This document shows, in pieces, positions 1-8,796 of a DNA stretch of 64,000 nucleotides. The translations under genes were made by a program, and so were the position numbers. Source of the DNA: JBBSBL01 sp963735885 (GTDB taxonomy: Bacteria > Actinomycetota > Thermoleophilia > Solirubrobacterales > Solirubrobacteraceae). Every line of letters begins with the position of its first letter. The stretch's first letter is position 1. The notes beneath the pieces are model-generated. The model made no database searches, was not told where the DNA came from, and saw only the letters and a list, made by a program, of their open reading frames with translations. The DNA is taken from positions 186,001 through 250,000 of the forward strand of contig CAVTMP010000008.1 in NCBI GenBank assembly GCA_963735885.1. The letters run 5' to 3'.

Positions 1-1
1 G

Positions 2-1261
2 GGACCGACGAACAACTGCGTGGCGGTCGCCGAGGTGCTGGCCGAGCGCGGCCACCGCGTCGTGTTCGTCGTCGACGAGAGCTTCGCCGGCCTCCTGGAG
101 CAGCGCGGATACGAGGAGCGGCTCATCCGGATGAGCGCGCCGCCCGCGGACGGCGACGAGCGGGTCGGCGAGGTGTGGGTCGAGTACATCCGGACGACCG
201 CGCCGGAGTTCCGCAAGCCCACGATCGAGCAGCTCACGACGGTCATCAGGCCGATCTGGGAGGAGCTCGTCTCCGGCGCGGCCTACGCGCAGGAGCGCCT
301 GAAGGAGATCTTCGCGGAGATCCGGCCCGACGTCATCGTCGTCGACAACGTGTCCGCCTTCCCGGCCGTGTCGACCGCCGGCGTGCCGTGGGTGCGGATG
401 ATGTCCGCCAATCCGCTCGAGGCCGGCGCGCCGGACCTGCCCCCGGCCTTCTCCGGGTACTCGGCGCTGGATCGGGACGGGTGGGAGGAGTTCCGCCGCG
501 AGTACGCCGAGACGCATCGCGAGCTGCACGCGAGCTTCGCCGAGTTCTGCCTCGCGCACGGGGCGGGGCCGCTGCCGGAGCTCGAGTTCCAGTACGAGTC
601 GCCGTGGCTCAACATGTACCTCTACGCCGCCGAGGTCGACTACTCGCGGGGGACGCCGCTCGGGCCGACCTGGCATCGCCTCGACACCACGGTGCGGACC
701 GCCGAGGCCCCGTTCGACGTGGCGGCGGAGCTGCCCGGCGACGAGCCGGTGCTCTACCTGTCGCTCGGCAGCCTGGGATCGCTGGACACGGGCCTCATGC
801 AGCGCCTGATCGACCTGCTGGACCGGATGCCCTACCGGGTCGTCGTGAGCCTCGGCACGCTGCACGAGGAGCTGCGGCTCGGCGCGCGCATGTACGGGCG
901 CGAGTTCCTCCCCCAGCCGTCGATCCTGCCGCAGTGCGACCTGCTCATCACCCACGGCGGGAACAACACGTTCAACGAGGCGCTCCACTTCGCCCTGCCG
1001 TCGATCCACCTCCCGTTGTTCTGGGACCAGTACGACAACGCGCAGCGCGCCGAGGACACCGGGATCGGCCGGCGCCTGGCGACGTACGCGTTCGACGAGG
1101 CGGAGCTGCGCCAGAGCATCGCGGCGCTGCTCGCCGATCGGGCGCTGCGGCAGCGGCTCGAGGCCATCGGCGCGCGCGTGCGAGCCGAACCGGGCCGCGT
1201 GAAGGCGGCGACGCTGATCGAGCGGCTGCTGGCGACCGGCGAGCCCGTGGTCGGGAGATGA
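2..1261 (+). CDS. UGT/MGT-family glycosyltransferase (5' end outside window)
   Basis: This is probably an activated-sugar glycosyltransferase of the GT-B UGT/macrolide glycosyltransferase type, which glycosylates small hydrophobic acceptors. About 419 residues are visible and the reading frame is open at the window edge. The first visible residues (GPTNNCVAVAEVLAERGH) match the early N-terminal helix of the family, so only the first few residues appear to be missing. The donor-binding signature lies at visible residues about 318-345 (HGGNNTFNEAL, then PLFWDQYDNAQ). The ATG of the next gene overlaps its stop codon (ATGA), so the two are co-transcribed and probably translationally coupled. The family is secure; the acceptor is unknown. 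Confidence 0.85.
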   Translation, partial: GPTNNCVAVAEVLAERGHRVVFVVDESFAGLLEQRGYEERLIRMSAPPADGDERVGEVWVEYIRTTAPEFRKPTIEQLTTVIRPIWEELVSGAAYAQERLKEIFAEIRPDVIVVDNVSAFPAVSTAGVPWVRMMSANPLEAGAPDLPPAFSGYSALDRDGWEEFRREYAETHRELHASFAEFCLAHGAGPLPELEFQYESPWLNMYLYAAEVDYSRGTPLGPTWHRLDTTVRTAEAPFDVAAELPGDEPVLYLSLGSLGSLDTGLMQRLIDLLDRMPYRVVVSLGTLHEELRLGARMYGREFLPQPSILPQCDLLITHGGNNTFNEALHFALPSIHLPLFWDQYDNAQRAEDTGIGRRLATYAFDEAELRQSIAALLADRALRQRLEAIGARVRAEPGRVKAATLIERLLATGEPVVGR

Positions 1262-3060
1262 CGGACGACCGCCCCGAGCTCGACGTCGTGATCCTCGGCG
1301 GCGGGATCGCGGGCCTCGTCGCGGCCCGCGACCTGGGCGAGCAGGGCGCGGCCGTGATGGTGCTCGAGGCGCGGGACCGGCTCGGCGGCCGGACCTGGAC
1401 CCGGCGCCTGCGGGGCACCGAGGTGCGCGCCGAGATGGGCGGGACGTGGTTCAGCCGCCGCCTCCAGCCGGCGATCGCCGAGGAGATCGCGCGCTACGGC
1501 CTCGACGTCCGGCCGAGCGGGGAGTTCCGGCACGCGTTGTGGGCGGGGAGCCGGGGCCGGCGCGAGGGCTCCGACCCGCTCGAGGTCTTCGGGCCGCTGT
1601 TCGCCCCGGCCCGCCCCGCGATCGACGCCGCCGTGGAGGCGATTCGCCGGGCGCACGCCTCGGGTGCCGGCCCGCCGGCCGAGCTCGACGTCCCCGCCGA
1701 CGCCTGGATCGAGCGTCTCGACGCGCCCGTCGAGACGAAGGAGGCCCTCCTCGCCTGGATGGCGGCGTTCGGGGGCGGGGACCCCCGGGAGCAGTCGATC
1801 CTCGTCCTCATCGAGGAGCTCGCGTCCTCCGGGCTCGGCGTCGAGGACACCCTCGACCAGCTCCGCGAGACGTTCCGCGACGGGACCGCCGGCCTCGTCG
1901 ACGCGCTTGCGCGGGACGTGGGCGGAGCGATCAGGACCGGGACGGTGGTCACCCGGGTCCGGCAGAGCGCCGACCGCGTCCACGTGACGACCGCGGACGG
2001 CTTCGCGGTCGACGCGCACGCCGCCGTCGTGGCGCTCCCGCTGAACTGCCTCGGCGACGTCGCGTTCGACCCGCCCCTGCACCCGGTGAAGCGGGCGACC
2101 TCGCGGCAGCGACATCCCGGCACCGCGACGAAGGTCCTGACGATCACCCGCGGCGTCGAGGAGGGCACCCTCGCGTGGGCATGGGGCCATCCCCTGCAGG
2201 GCGTCGTCGGCATGTACGCCGTGGACGGCGGGACGCTCGTGACGGGGTTCGACGGCCTGGGGACGCTGCGCGATCCGAACGACCGCGCCGAGGTGCAGGA
2301 CGCGCTCCGGGTCCTCGCCCCGTCGGCCGAGGTCCTCGTCGCCGACAGCCACGATTGGAACGCCGACCCGTTCTCCAAGGGCGCATGGCTCTCCCGGCGC
2401 CCCGGCTGGGGCGCCGACGTGGTTCCCGAGCTGGCCCGCCCCGAGGGCCGCCTGCACTTCGCCGGCTCCGACCTCGACGCGGAGAGCGGCGGCTACATCG
2501 AGGGCGCGATCGCGTCCGGACGCGCGGCGGCGAGGGCGCTGGCGGCCGCCCGCCGGGCGCCCGCCGTCGAGATCCCGCGGATCCCGGCGTCGGCCGGCGC
2601 CCTGATCTTCGACGCGGCGGGGCGGCTGCTCATCCTGAAGCCGAACTACAAGAAGGGCTGGACCATCCCGGGCGGCCGGATCGAGGCGGACGGGGAATCG
2701 CCGTGGGCGGCGTGCCGGCGCGAGACCCGCGAGGAGTGCGGACTCGACGTCGAGCGCGGCCGGCTCGCGGCCGTCGACGTCCGGCCGCCCAAGCGCGGCC
2801 GGCCCGGCGGGGTGCGGTTCCTGTTCGACTGCGGCGCCTTCCGCGACGAGCAGCTCGCCGCGATCCGGCTCGAGGACGGAGAGATCGAGGAGCACCGCCT
2901 CGTGCCCCTGCCGGAGGCGGCGACGCTCCTCCGCGGGCCGATCGCGCGCCGGGTCGCGGCCGCCGCCGCCTCGACGCGCTGCGTCTACCTCGAGGACGGC
3001 CGGCCGGTCCCCGGAGTGGACGCCGCGGCCGGGCGACCGGGGAGGCGTGACGGCGGCTGA
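1258..3060 (+). CDS. FAD-dependent amine oxidase fused to a C-terminal Nudix hydrolase domain
   Basis: A 600-residue two-domain protein. Residues about 8-440 are a flavin amine oxidase/protoporphyrinogen-oxidase-like module: the N-terminal dinucleotide motif GGGIAGL, LEARDRLGGRTW, and the C-terminal FAD motif HFAGSDLDAESGGYIEGA are all visible. Residues about 445-580 form a Nudix hydrolase domain with a near-canonical Nudix box starting near residue 472 (GGRIEADGE followed by RETREECGL); the first spacing is one residue longer than the usual G-x5-E. No stop or restart separates the two modules. The gene overlaps the upstream glycosyltransferase by 4 nt and its 3' end overlaps the convergent P450 gene by 76 nt. 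Substrates are unknown; a tailoring role beside the glycosyltransferase and P450 is inferred. Confidence 0.85.
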   Translation: MTDDRPELDVVILGGGIAGLVAARDLGEQGAAVMVLEARDRLGGRTWTRRLRGTEVRAEMGGTWFSRRLQPAIAEEIARYGLDVRPSGEFRHALWAGSRGRREGSDPLEVFGPLFAPARPAIDAAVEAIRRAHASGAGPPAELDVPADAWIERLDAPVETKEALLAWMAAFGGGDPREQSILVLIEELASSGLGVEDTLDQLRETFRDGTAGLVDALARDVGGAIRTGTVVTRVRQSADRVHVTTADGFAVDAHAAVVALPLNCLGDVAFDPPLHPVKRATSRQRHPGTATKVLTITRGVEEGTLAWAWGHPLQGVVGMYAVDGGTLVTGFDGLGTLRDPNDRAEVQDALRVLAPSAEVLVADSHDWNADPFSKGAWLSRRPGWGADVVPELARPEGRLHFAGSDLDAESGGYIEGAIASGRAAARALAAARRAPAVEIPRIPASAGALIFDAAGRLLILKPNYKKGWTIPGGRIEADGESPWAACRRETREECGLDVERGRLAAVDVRPPKRGRPGGVRFLFDCGAFRDEQLAAIRLEDGEIEEHRLVPLPEAATLLRGPIARRVAAAAASTRCVYLEDGRPVPGVDAAAGRPGRRDGG

Positions 3061-4379
3061 TCCCCGGCTGCGGTGGGGCGCGGCGCGGCGTGAACTCGGG
3101 TGCCGTGCCGCGGGGAGAGCGTGACGTTGCGGCGGGTGGCGTGCTCGGCCTTCGGGCCGGCGGCGCGCAGGACGCGGCGGCGCAGCATCGCGCGCAACAC
3201 GACGCGCATCTCGAGCTCGGCGAAGGCGGCGCCGAGACAGCGGCGCACGCCGCCGCCGAACGGGATCCAGCCGTACGTCGTCGGCGGACGCTCGAGGAAC
3301 CGCTCCGGCCGGAACGCGAGCGGCTCGGGGTAGAGGTCGGGTCGCGTGTGGGTCAGCCAGATCGCCGGGGTGACGTCGGTGCCCGCCGGGAGCGTCAGCC
3401 CGTCGACGCGCAGCTCGGAGGCGAGGCGCCGGCCGGCCAGCGGCACGACGGGCCGCAGGCGCAGCGACTCCTGGATCACCGCCCGCAGGTAGGCGTCACC
3501 CGCGTCGGCGTCGAGCTCGGCGGTGAGGCGCTCCAGCGCGGCCGGCGCACGGAGCAGCAGGTCGACCGTCCACGCCAGCGCCGTCGCGGTCGTCTCGTGG
3601 CCGGCGAGCAGCAACGTCACGAGCTGGTCGCGCAGCTCCCCGTCGTCCATCGCGCTGCCGTCCTCGAACCGTGCCGTCGTCAGCAGCGAGAGGATGTCCT
3701 CCCGCTCCGCGGCCGCGGGGTCGCCACGCCGCTCGGCGATCTCCGCCAGCAGCAGCTCGTCGATCTCGCGCGTCAGCCTGCGCAGCGGTGCGAGCGGCCC
3801 CGGACGGTTGACCCGCCGGGCCAGCAGGACGCGAACCTGCAGGCTCGCCGAGGAGGTGTCCGCCAGCAGCCGCGGCAGCAGCCGGCGCAGGCGCTCGCGC
3901 CGCCCCGGGTCGGTGACGCCGAAGACGGCGCGCAGGATGACCTCGAGGGTCACGCCCTGCATCCGCGGGTGGAGCGCGAAGGGCTCCGCGAGCGGCCAGC
4001 GCTCGATGTCGCGCTCGGCGATCTCGCGGATCGCGTCCTCGTAGGCGTGCATCCGCTCGCCGTGGAACGGCGGCAGCATCAGCCGCCGCCGCGCGAGGTG
4101 CTCGGCACCCTCCAGCAGCAGGATCGAGCGCGGGCCCATGATCGGCCGCAGCGCCGCGGTGCGCCCGGGCGGCAGGCCGTGCTCGCGCCCGGCGTACACG
4201 GCGCGAACGGCCTCCGGATCGGACACCATGACCAGCGGCGTCTCGAAGCCGAGGAACCGCACGCTGAACGCGTCGCCGAAGCGACGCCGGCACGACTCCA
4301 TGAAGGCGATCGGCCGCAGCAGCCACCGCGCCGTCTGCCGGGCCGGGGACTCCGCCGGACCCGGCGGCAACGAGCTCAT
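2985..4379 (-). CDS. Cytochrome P450
   Basis: A 464-residue soluble bacterial cytochrome P450, a haem-thiolate monooxygenase that needs separate redox partners, none of which is seen nearby. Diagnostic motifs are present in order: the I-helix oxygen-activation motif AGHETT (about residues 258-263), the K-helix ExxR (ESLR), and the haem loop FGGGVRRCLG with the axial cysteine near residue 381. I chose the ATG at 4379 because it gives MSSLPPGP, a usual P450 N-terminus; the frame continues upstream without similarity. The C-terminal about 35 residues, rich in Pro and Arg, are an extension antisense to the end of the amine-oxidase/Nudix gene. Confidence 0.9.
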   Translation of the reverse strand: MSSLPPGPAESPARQTARWLLRPIAFMESCRRRFGDAFSVRFLGFETPLVMVSDPEAVRAVYAGREHGLPPGRTAALRPIMGPRSILLLEGAEHLARRRLMLPPFHGERMHAYEDAIREIAERDIERWPLAEPFALHPRMQGVTLEVILRAVFGVTDPGRRERLRRLLPRLLADTSSASLQVRVLLARRVNRPGPLAPLRRLTREIDELLLAEIAERRGDPAAAEREDILSLLTTARFEDGSAMDDGELRDQLVTLLLAGHETTATALAWTVDLLLRAPAALERLTAELDADAGDAYLRAVIQESLRLRPVVPLAGRRLASELRVDGLTLPAGTDVTPAIWLTHTRPDLYPEPLAFRPERFLERPPTTYGWIPFGGGVRRCLGAAFAELEMRVVLRAMLRRRVLRAAGPKAEHATRRNVTLSPRHGTRVHAAPRPTAAGDQPPSRLPGRPAAASTPGTGRPSSR

Positions 4380-4426
4380 GTCCCACAGAATCGCACCCAC
4401 CGGGACGGCGCGCGCCGGCGGGTTGG

Positions 4427-4454
4427 TTGTGTTCGCGTCGAGAGCGACTAGTGT
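4427..4454 (+). promoter_or_regulatory. Promoter of the small gene at 4462 (leaderless)
   Basis: A -35-like TTGTGT (4427-4432), a 16-nt spacer and a -10 TAGTGT (4449-4454) are followed by only 7 nt before the GTG at 4462. Transcription would start at or next to the start codon. The site lies between the divergent P450 gene and this gene. Confidence 0.55.
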
Positions 4455-4461
4455 CGGACGG

Positions 4462-4731
4462 GTGAACGACGACGCGATCCGTGCTCTGGTCACGCGTCTG
4501 TCGCGCGCCCACCCCTCCGGCGGCGAGGTGATCGAGCGCGCCGCGATCCTCGCCGAGGGGGCCGATTCCGCGGCCGTGGTGGCCTGGATCGTCGCCCACG
4601 CCGGGACTCCCGAGGCCCCGCAGCCCGCGGCGGCCCGGTCGGGGCTGCACGGCTCGCGGATCAGCGACGGCGGCGGAGCGACGTCCCGCCCGCCGCTGCG
4701 GTACGTCCTGCCGGCCGGCGCGCTGACCTGA
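4462..4731 (+). CDS. Small protein of unknown function (89 aa)
   Basis: I do not recognise a family. The protein begins VNDDAIRALVTRLSRAHPSGG; the first 50 residues look like two or three amphipathic helices, and the tail (SRISDGGGATSRPPLRYVLP) looks unstructured. It has no signal peptide or membrane segment. The GTG start at 4462 is chosen because a -10 element ends 7 nt upstream and there is no Shine-Dalgarno, the leaderless arrangement repeated across this window. It is divergent from the P450 gene. The reading frame is open further upstream but looks non-coding there. Confidence 0.6.
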   Translation: MNDDAIRALVTRLSRAHPSGGEVIERAAILAEGADSAAVVAWIVAHAGTPEAPQPAAARSGLHGSRISDGGGATSRPPLRYVLPAGALT

Positions 4732-4839
4732 GCCGTCGGCCCCTCGGGCCCGGCGGCGACGCGCCGCACGACGTCGAACCTCCCGCCCCGCCCCGCGCCC
4801 CGCCTTGCGGCGACGTCGACCTCGGCGCACAATGAGCCC

Positions 4840-5583
4840 ATGCCGCGCTCGCCGGAGGCCTCGCGCTCCGCGCGCAAGGTCGGCGCGCAGGAGCTCTTCG
4901 CCGGGCTGCCGCGCCACTACGACCGGATGGGGGCGCTGCTGAGCTTCGGGCAGGACCCGCGGTGGCGTCGCGCGCTCGTGGCCGCCGTCGACCCGGGCCC
5001 GGGGCAGCGGGTCCTCGACGTCGCGACCGGCACCGGGCTGGTGGCCCGGGCGCTCGCGCGGCGCGGCGCCGCGGTGGTGGGCCTCGACCAGAGCGAGCCG
5101 ATGCTCGACGCCGCGCGGGCGCGGACCCGCGAGTCCACCGGGTCGATCGAGCTCGTGCGCGGCGAGGCGGAGCGGCTCCCGTTCGGGGACGGGGAGTTCG
5201 ACGCGCTGACCTTCACCTACCTGCTCCGCTACGTGGACGATCCCGCCGCGACGGTCCGCGAGCTCGCGCGCGTCGTGCGACCCGGCGGACGGATCGGGTC
5301 GATCGAGTTCGGCGTCCCGGGTCGCCCGCCGGCGCGTGCCCTGTGGCGGGCCTACACCCGCGTCGGGCTGCCGGCGCTCGGGCGGGCGGCCTCGCCGGCG
5401 TGGGTGGACGTCGGGCGGTTCCTCGGGCCGAGCATCGAGCGGTGGGACGTCGAGCATCCGCCACACCGGCTCCGCGGGATCTGGCGAGCGGCCGGGATCG
5501 ACGAGGTCGAGATCCGACCCATGAGCTTCGGCGCGGGGGTCCTCATGACCGGAGTCCGTGATCGCGGCCCGCACGGAGCTTGA
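4840..5583 (+). CDS. Class I SAM-dependent methyltransferase, UbiE/MenG-like
   Basis: A 247-residue methyltransferase. SAM motif I (VLDVATGTG, from about residue 58), the acidic motif II (VVGLDQSE) and motif III (FDALTFTYLLRYVDDP, then LARVVRPGG) are in the order seen in UbiE/MenG enzymes, which C-methylate demethylmenaquinone or related quinones. The 3' end overlaps the start of a UbiA-like membrane protein by 26 nt, and that pairing favours a prenylated quinone or lipid substrate. It could be any small-molecule methyltransferase of the same fold. The ATG at 4840 has no clear Shine-Dalgarno. Confidence 0.75.
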   Translation: MPRSPEASRSARKVGAQELFAGLPRHYDRMGALLSFGQDPRWRRALVAAVDPGPGQRVLDVATGTGLVARALARRGAAVVGLDQSEPMLDAARARTRESTGSIELVRGEAERLPFGDGEFDALTFTYLLRYVDDPAATVRELARVVRPGGRIGSIEFGVPGRPPARALWRAYTRVGLPALGRAASPAWVDVGRFLGPSIERWDVEHPPHRLRGIWRAAGIDEVEIRPMSFGAGVLMTGVRDRGPHGA

Positions 5584-6298
5584 CCGCCCGGCGTTCTACG
5601 CGCTGCGCCCCGGCGGCTGGCGGGACCTCGTCACCCTGCTGCACCCGCCGTACACCGCCTGGCACCTGAGCTACGTCGTCCTCGGCGCGACCGCCGCGCC
5701 GGTGATCCACGCCGACCGGCTCGGCGCCGCGCTCGGCGCGTTCTTCCTCGCGGTCGGCGTCGGCGCGCACGCGCTCGACGAGTACCACGACCGCCCGCTC
5801 GGGACCGCGCTCTCGCGCCGGACGCTGCTCGCACTGGCCATCGCCGGCCTCGGCGGCGCCGTGGGCATCGGGATCGCGGGCGTCGTGACGGTCTCGCTGA
5901 CGCTGCTGCCGTTCGTCGCCGTCGGCGCGTTCCTCGCGCTCGCCTACAACCTCGAGCTGTTCGCGGGTCGCTTCCACACCGATGCGTGGTTCGCGGTCGC
6001 CTGGGGAGCGTTCCCGGCCTTCACCGGCTTCTGGGTCAACGCGCTCGCGTTCGACGTCGCCGGGCTGCTCGTCGCGCTCGCCTGCTGCCTGCTCAGCGTC
6101 GCGCAGCGGTGTCTGAGCACGCCGGTGCGCGACCTGCGCCGTCGCACCGCGACCCTGCGAGGCGAGCAGGTGCTCGGCGACGGGCGCCGCGTCGAGCTGA
6201 CCGCGCCCGCCCTCGCCCGGCCGCTCGAGCGCGCGCTCTCCGCGCTGTCGCTCGCGCTCGTGCTGCTCGCCGTGGGCCTGCTCGCCGTGCGGCTGTGA
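5558..6298 (+). CDS. UbiA-like polytopic membrane protein (prenyltransferase-like)
   Basis: A 246-residue, strongly hydrophobic protein with about seven predicted membrane segments. A short acidic motif after the second helix (HALDEYHDRP) resembles the first Asp-rich metal/diphosphate-binding motif of UbiA prenyltransferases. The expected second Asp-rich motif is not convincing, so catalytic activity is uncertain. The start is GTG 5558 with a GGAG Shine-Dalgarno 3 nt upstream, inside the end of the methyltransferase gene, implying translational coupling. The two genes probably act on the same membrane-bound substrate; this is an inference. Confidence 0.6.
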   Translation: MIAARTELDRPAFYALRPGGWRDLVTLLHPPYTAWHLSYVVLGATAAPVIHADRLGAALGAFFLAVGVGAHALDEYHDRPLGTALSRRTLLALAIAGLGGAVGIGIAGVVTVSLTLLPFVAVGAFLALAYNLELFAGRFHTDAWFAVAWGAFPAFTGFWVNALAFDVAGLLVALACCLLSVAQRCLSTPVRDLRRRTATLRGEQVLGDGRRVELTAPALARPLERALSALSLALVLLAVGLLAVRL

Positions 6299-6340
6299 GC
6301 GCCGGCCGAGTCTCCTGTCCCCATGGCCCTTCTCCTGGTG

Positions 6341-6371
6341 TTGCCGCCGAGGAGGTGGATTCCTATAGGGT
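6341..6371 (+). promoter_or_regulatory. Promoter of the DUF3303-like gene
   Basis: A -35 TTGCCG (6341-6346) and a -10 region TATAGGGT (6364-6371) give a leader of about 25 nt before the GTG at 6402, which has its own Shine-Dalgarno GAGGGGGA (6391-6398). The TTGCCR to TAGGGT layout recurs upstream of the gene starting at 34189. Confidence 0.6.
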
Positions 6372-6401
6372 CGCCACACGTCCAACAGACGAGGGGGAAG
6401 C

Positions 6402-6677
6402 GTGCTTTTCGTGACGACGTACAAGATCAAGCCGTACCTCAGCAACGAGGAGACCAAGAAGCTGTTGGAGGTCTTCGCCAAGGCGGGTCCCGGCCCCGGC
6501 ACGACGGCGCACTACGTGGCGGCCGACGGCAGCCACGGCCTGGTGATCGCCGATACCGACGATGTCGCGGGCGCGTACGCGAACCTGCAGAACTACACGC
6601 AGTGGGTGGAGTACGACAGCAAGGTGATGCTGACGGTCGAGGAGGCCGTGCCGCTCATCGTGCAGGCGCTCGCCTGA
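6402..6677 (+). CDS. DUF3303-like small protein
   Basis: A 91-residue cytosolic protein that resembles the DUF3303 family (small alpha/beta-barrel-like domains of unknown function): MLFVTTYKIKP, a GTTAHYV segment, a GLVIADTDD strand, and a C-terminal VPLIVQAL helix. The GTG start is supported by a strong Shine-Dalgarno 3 nt upstream and by a promoter at 6341-6371. It stands alone between a UbiA-like gene and a convergent kinase gene. No catalytic residue or ligand can be deduced. Confidence 0.7.
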   Translation: MLFVTTYKIKPYLSNEETKKLLEVFAKAGPGPGTTAHYVAADGSHGLVIADTDDVAGAYANLQNYTQWVEYDSKVMLTVEEAVPLIVQALA

Positions 6678-6722
6678 CGTAGGCGGTCGGCCCGGCCGGG
6701 TCGACGGCCGTGCCGACGGGGT

Positions 6723-8756
6723 TCACGGATCGATCCGCGTGACCGTGTCGCTCGCGTTGTTGGTGACCCACAGGGAACCGGCTCCGGCCGCGATGTCCAC
6801 CGGCTTCCTCCCGACCCGGGTCGGCGAGCCGACCTCCGTGCCCGCCTTCGGGTCGATGCGGCTGACGGAGTTGCTGCCCTCGTTGACGACCCAGAGCAAG
6901 CCGTCCAGCACCGCCATGCCCTTCGGGCGATCCCCGACCGGGATCGGGTGGCCGACGACCTTCCCGGACGCGGGGTCGAGCCGGGTGACGGTGTCGTCGT
7001 AGACGCTCGAGACCCACACGGAGCCGAGCCCCTCGATCACGGTGCGGATGTTCTTCCCGACGCGCACGGGCCGGCCGACGACCTGGGCCGACGAGGGGTC
7101 GATGCGAGTCACGGTCCCGCTGAAGCTGTTGGTCACCCAGACGGTGTCCCGGCCGACGAATATGCCGATCGGGTCGCCCCCCACGCCGATGGGCGGCCCG
7201 ACCGTGGTCGCCGAGGCACGGTCGATGCGGCTCACGCTGTCACTCCCGCCGTTCGCCACCCACAGGAGCTGCTTTCCGAGCGAGAGGCCCTCGGGCCCGG
7301 AGCCGACCGGAATGGTTCTCTGGGCGCCGGGCTGTGGATCGGCCTCGAGGCGGGTGACGGTCCCGTCGTCGGTGTTGGCGACCCACACGACGCCGTCCGC
7401 CACCTCCACCTCGTCCGGGTTGCGGCCGACCGGCACCGGCTCGCCGATCGGCCGGTTGCGCTCGCTGTCGAGTCGCGTCAGCGCGGCTCCGTCGGAATTC
7501 GAGACCCAGACGGTGCGACCGCCCACGGCGACGCCGTCGGGGCCGTTGCCCGCCGGGATGGTGGCGACCACCCTCGGCGTCGTGCTCCCGGCCGAGTGGC
7601 CGGAGGTCGAGGCGGACTCGTCCTTGCCGCCCCCGGAGAAGACCCCGGCCGCCGCGAGGATCCCCCCGGCGCCGAGGACCAGCAGCGCGGCGAGTGCGAT
7701 CGGCAGCGCCCGGCGGCGCCGACGCTCGCGGGGAAGAGCCGCCGTGGGGGGCGTCGGGGCGGCCGGCTGAGCGAGCGCCGTCGGGGTGGACGCGGCCGCC
7801 GTGGCCGCGGGGGCGCGTGTCGCGGGTGCCGCGCCCGCTGCCAGCGCCGTCGGGACGTCGGCGGGCACCGGCGCGGCGAGCCCGGTCGCCAGGTTGCGCT
7901 CCGGCTGCGACGGGTCGTCGCCGCTGAGCGCCGCGCGGGCGGCGCGGGCCAGGTCGCCCGCGGAGGGGTAGCGCTGATCGGGGTCCTTGGCGAGCGCCCT
8001 CCCGATCACCGCGTCGAGGCCACCCGGGGTCCCGGGAACGGTCTCGACCACGCTGGGCGGCGGATCGTTGAGGTGCGCGTACATCTTCGCCACCTCGCTG
8101 TCCCGTTCGTAGGGGACCCGGCCGGTGAGCGCGTGGAAGAGGACGCACCCGAGCGCGTAGACGTCAGCGCGTGCGTCGGCTCGCTCACCCTTGATCTGCT
8201 CGGGCGACATGTAGTCCGGGGTGCCCACGAACTGCCCGGTCTTCGTGAGCGCCGTGGCGGACGCGGCCCTCTTCGTCAGCCCGAAGTCGGTGAGATACAC
8301 GTGCTCTTCGCCGTGGGTCGTGGTGAGCATGACGTTCGCGGGCTTCACGTCCCGGTGCACGAGCCCGCCCCGGTGCGCGGCGTCGAGCGCCGCCGCGACC
8401 TGCTCCACGATCGCCACCGCGCGGTTCGGGTCCAGCCTCCCCTCGCTCGAGATGACGGAGCGCAGGTCGGTGCCCTCGACCCAGCGCATGGCGATGAACA
8501 GCCGCCCTTCGGCCTCGCCCGCCTCGTAGACCGGGATCACGTTGGGGTGCTCGATCGACGCCGTGAGCTCGGACTCGCGCTCGAAGCGCACGCGGAAGCC
8601 CGGGTCGTCGGCGAGCTCCGGCACGATCAGCTTGAGCGCGACCTGCCGCTTGAGCGCCATCTGGGTCGCCCGGTACACGCGACCCATCCCGCCCTCCCCG
8701 GCCACGCCCTCGATCCGGTAGCCGGCGAAGACCGAGCCGATCGAGACCTGCGCCAT
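6723..8756 (-). CDS. Transmembrane Ser/Thr protein kinase with seven-repeat YncE-like propeller sensor
   Basis: A 677-residue PknB-type receptor kinase. Cytoplasmic kinase domain: glycine loop GEGGMG (residues 20-25), catalytic Lys42 in VALK, HRDVKPAN with Asp136, and DFG with Asp157. An Ala/Pro/Thr-rich linker leads to a membrane helix near residues 350-375. The extracytoplasmic part holds seven repeats of about 40 residues (VWVxNxxxxTVTRIDP), consistent with one complete seven-bladed propeller that probably binds a ligand or the wall. The ATG at 8756 follows a TATATT -10 by 6 nt, so the mRNA is probably leaderless. It lies downstream of pgm but has its own promoter. Confidence 0.9.
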   Translation of the reverse strand: MAQVSIGSVFAGYRIEGVAGEGGMGRVYRATQMALKRQVALKLIVPELADDPGFRVRFERESELTASIEHPNVIPVYEAGEAEGRLFIAMRWVEGTDLRSVISSEGRLDPNRAVAIVEQVAAALDAAHRGGLVHRDVKPANVMLTTTHGEEHVYLTDFGLTKRAASATALTKTGQFVGTPDYMSPEQIKGERADARADVYALGCVLFHALTGRVPYERDSEVAKMYAHLNDPPPSVVETVPGTPGGLDAVIGRALAKDPDQRYPSAGDLARAARAALSGDDPSQPERNLATGLAAPVPADVPTALAAGAAPATRAPAATAAASTPTALAQPAAPTPPTAALPRERRRRRALPIALAALLVLGAGGILAAAGVFSGGGKDESASTSGHSAGSTTPRVVATIPAGNGPDGVAVGGRTVWVSNSDGAALTRLDSERNRPIGEPVPVGRNPDEVEVADGVVWVANTDDGTVTRLEADPQPGAQRTIPVGSGPEGLSLGKQLLWVANGGSDSVSRIDRASATTVGPPIGVGGDPIGIFVGRDTVWVTNSFSGTVTRIDPSSAQVVGRPVRVGKNIRTVIEGLGSVWVSSVYDDTVTRLDPASGKVVGHPIPVGDRPKGMAVLDGLLWVVNEGSNSVSRIDPKAGTEVGSPTRVGRKPVDIAAGAGSLWVTNNASDTVTRIDP

Positions 8757-8762
8757 CGGGTG

Positions 8763-8768
8763 AATATA
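8763..8768 (-). promoter_or_regulatory. -10 element, kinase gene at 8756
   Basis: TATATT on the minus strand lies 6 nt before the ATG, with no Shine-Dalgarno between, so a leaderless start is predicted. No good -35 element is visible. Confidence 0.55.
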
Positions 8769-8796
8769 GGCCCCTCGGGGGCGCCGTCGTTCCGAC

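Noticed and set aside
20..22. GTG at position 20 as start of the first glycosyltransferase
   Set aside because: The frame is open to the window edge and the residues before it (GPTNNC) belong to the conserved N-terminal region, so the gene starts outside the window.
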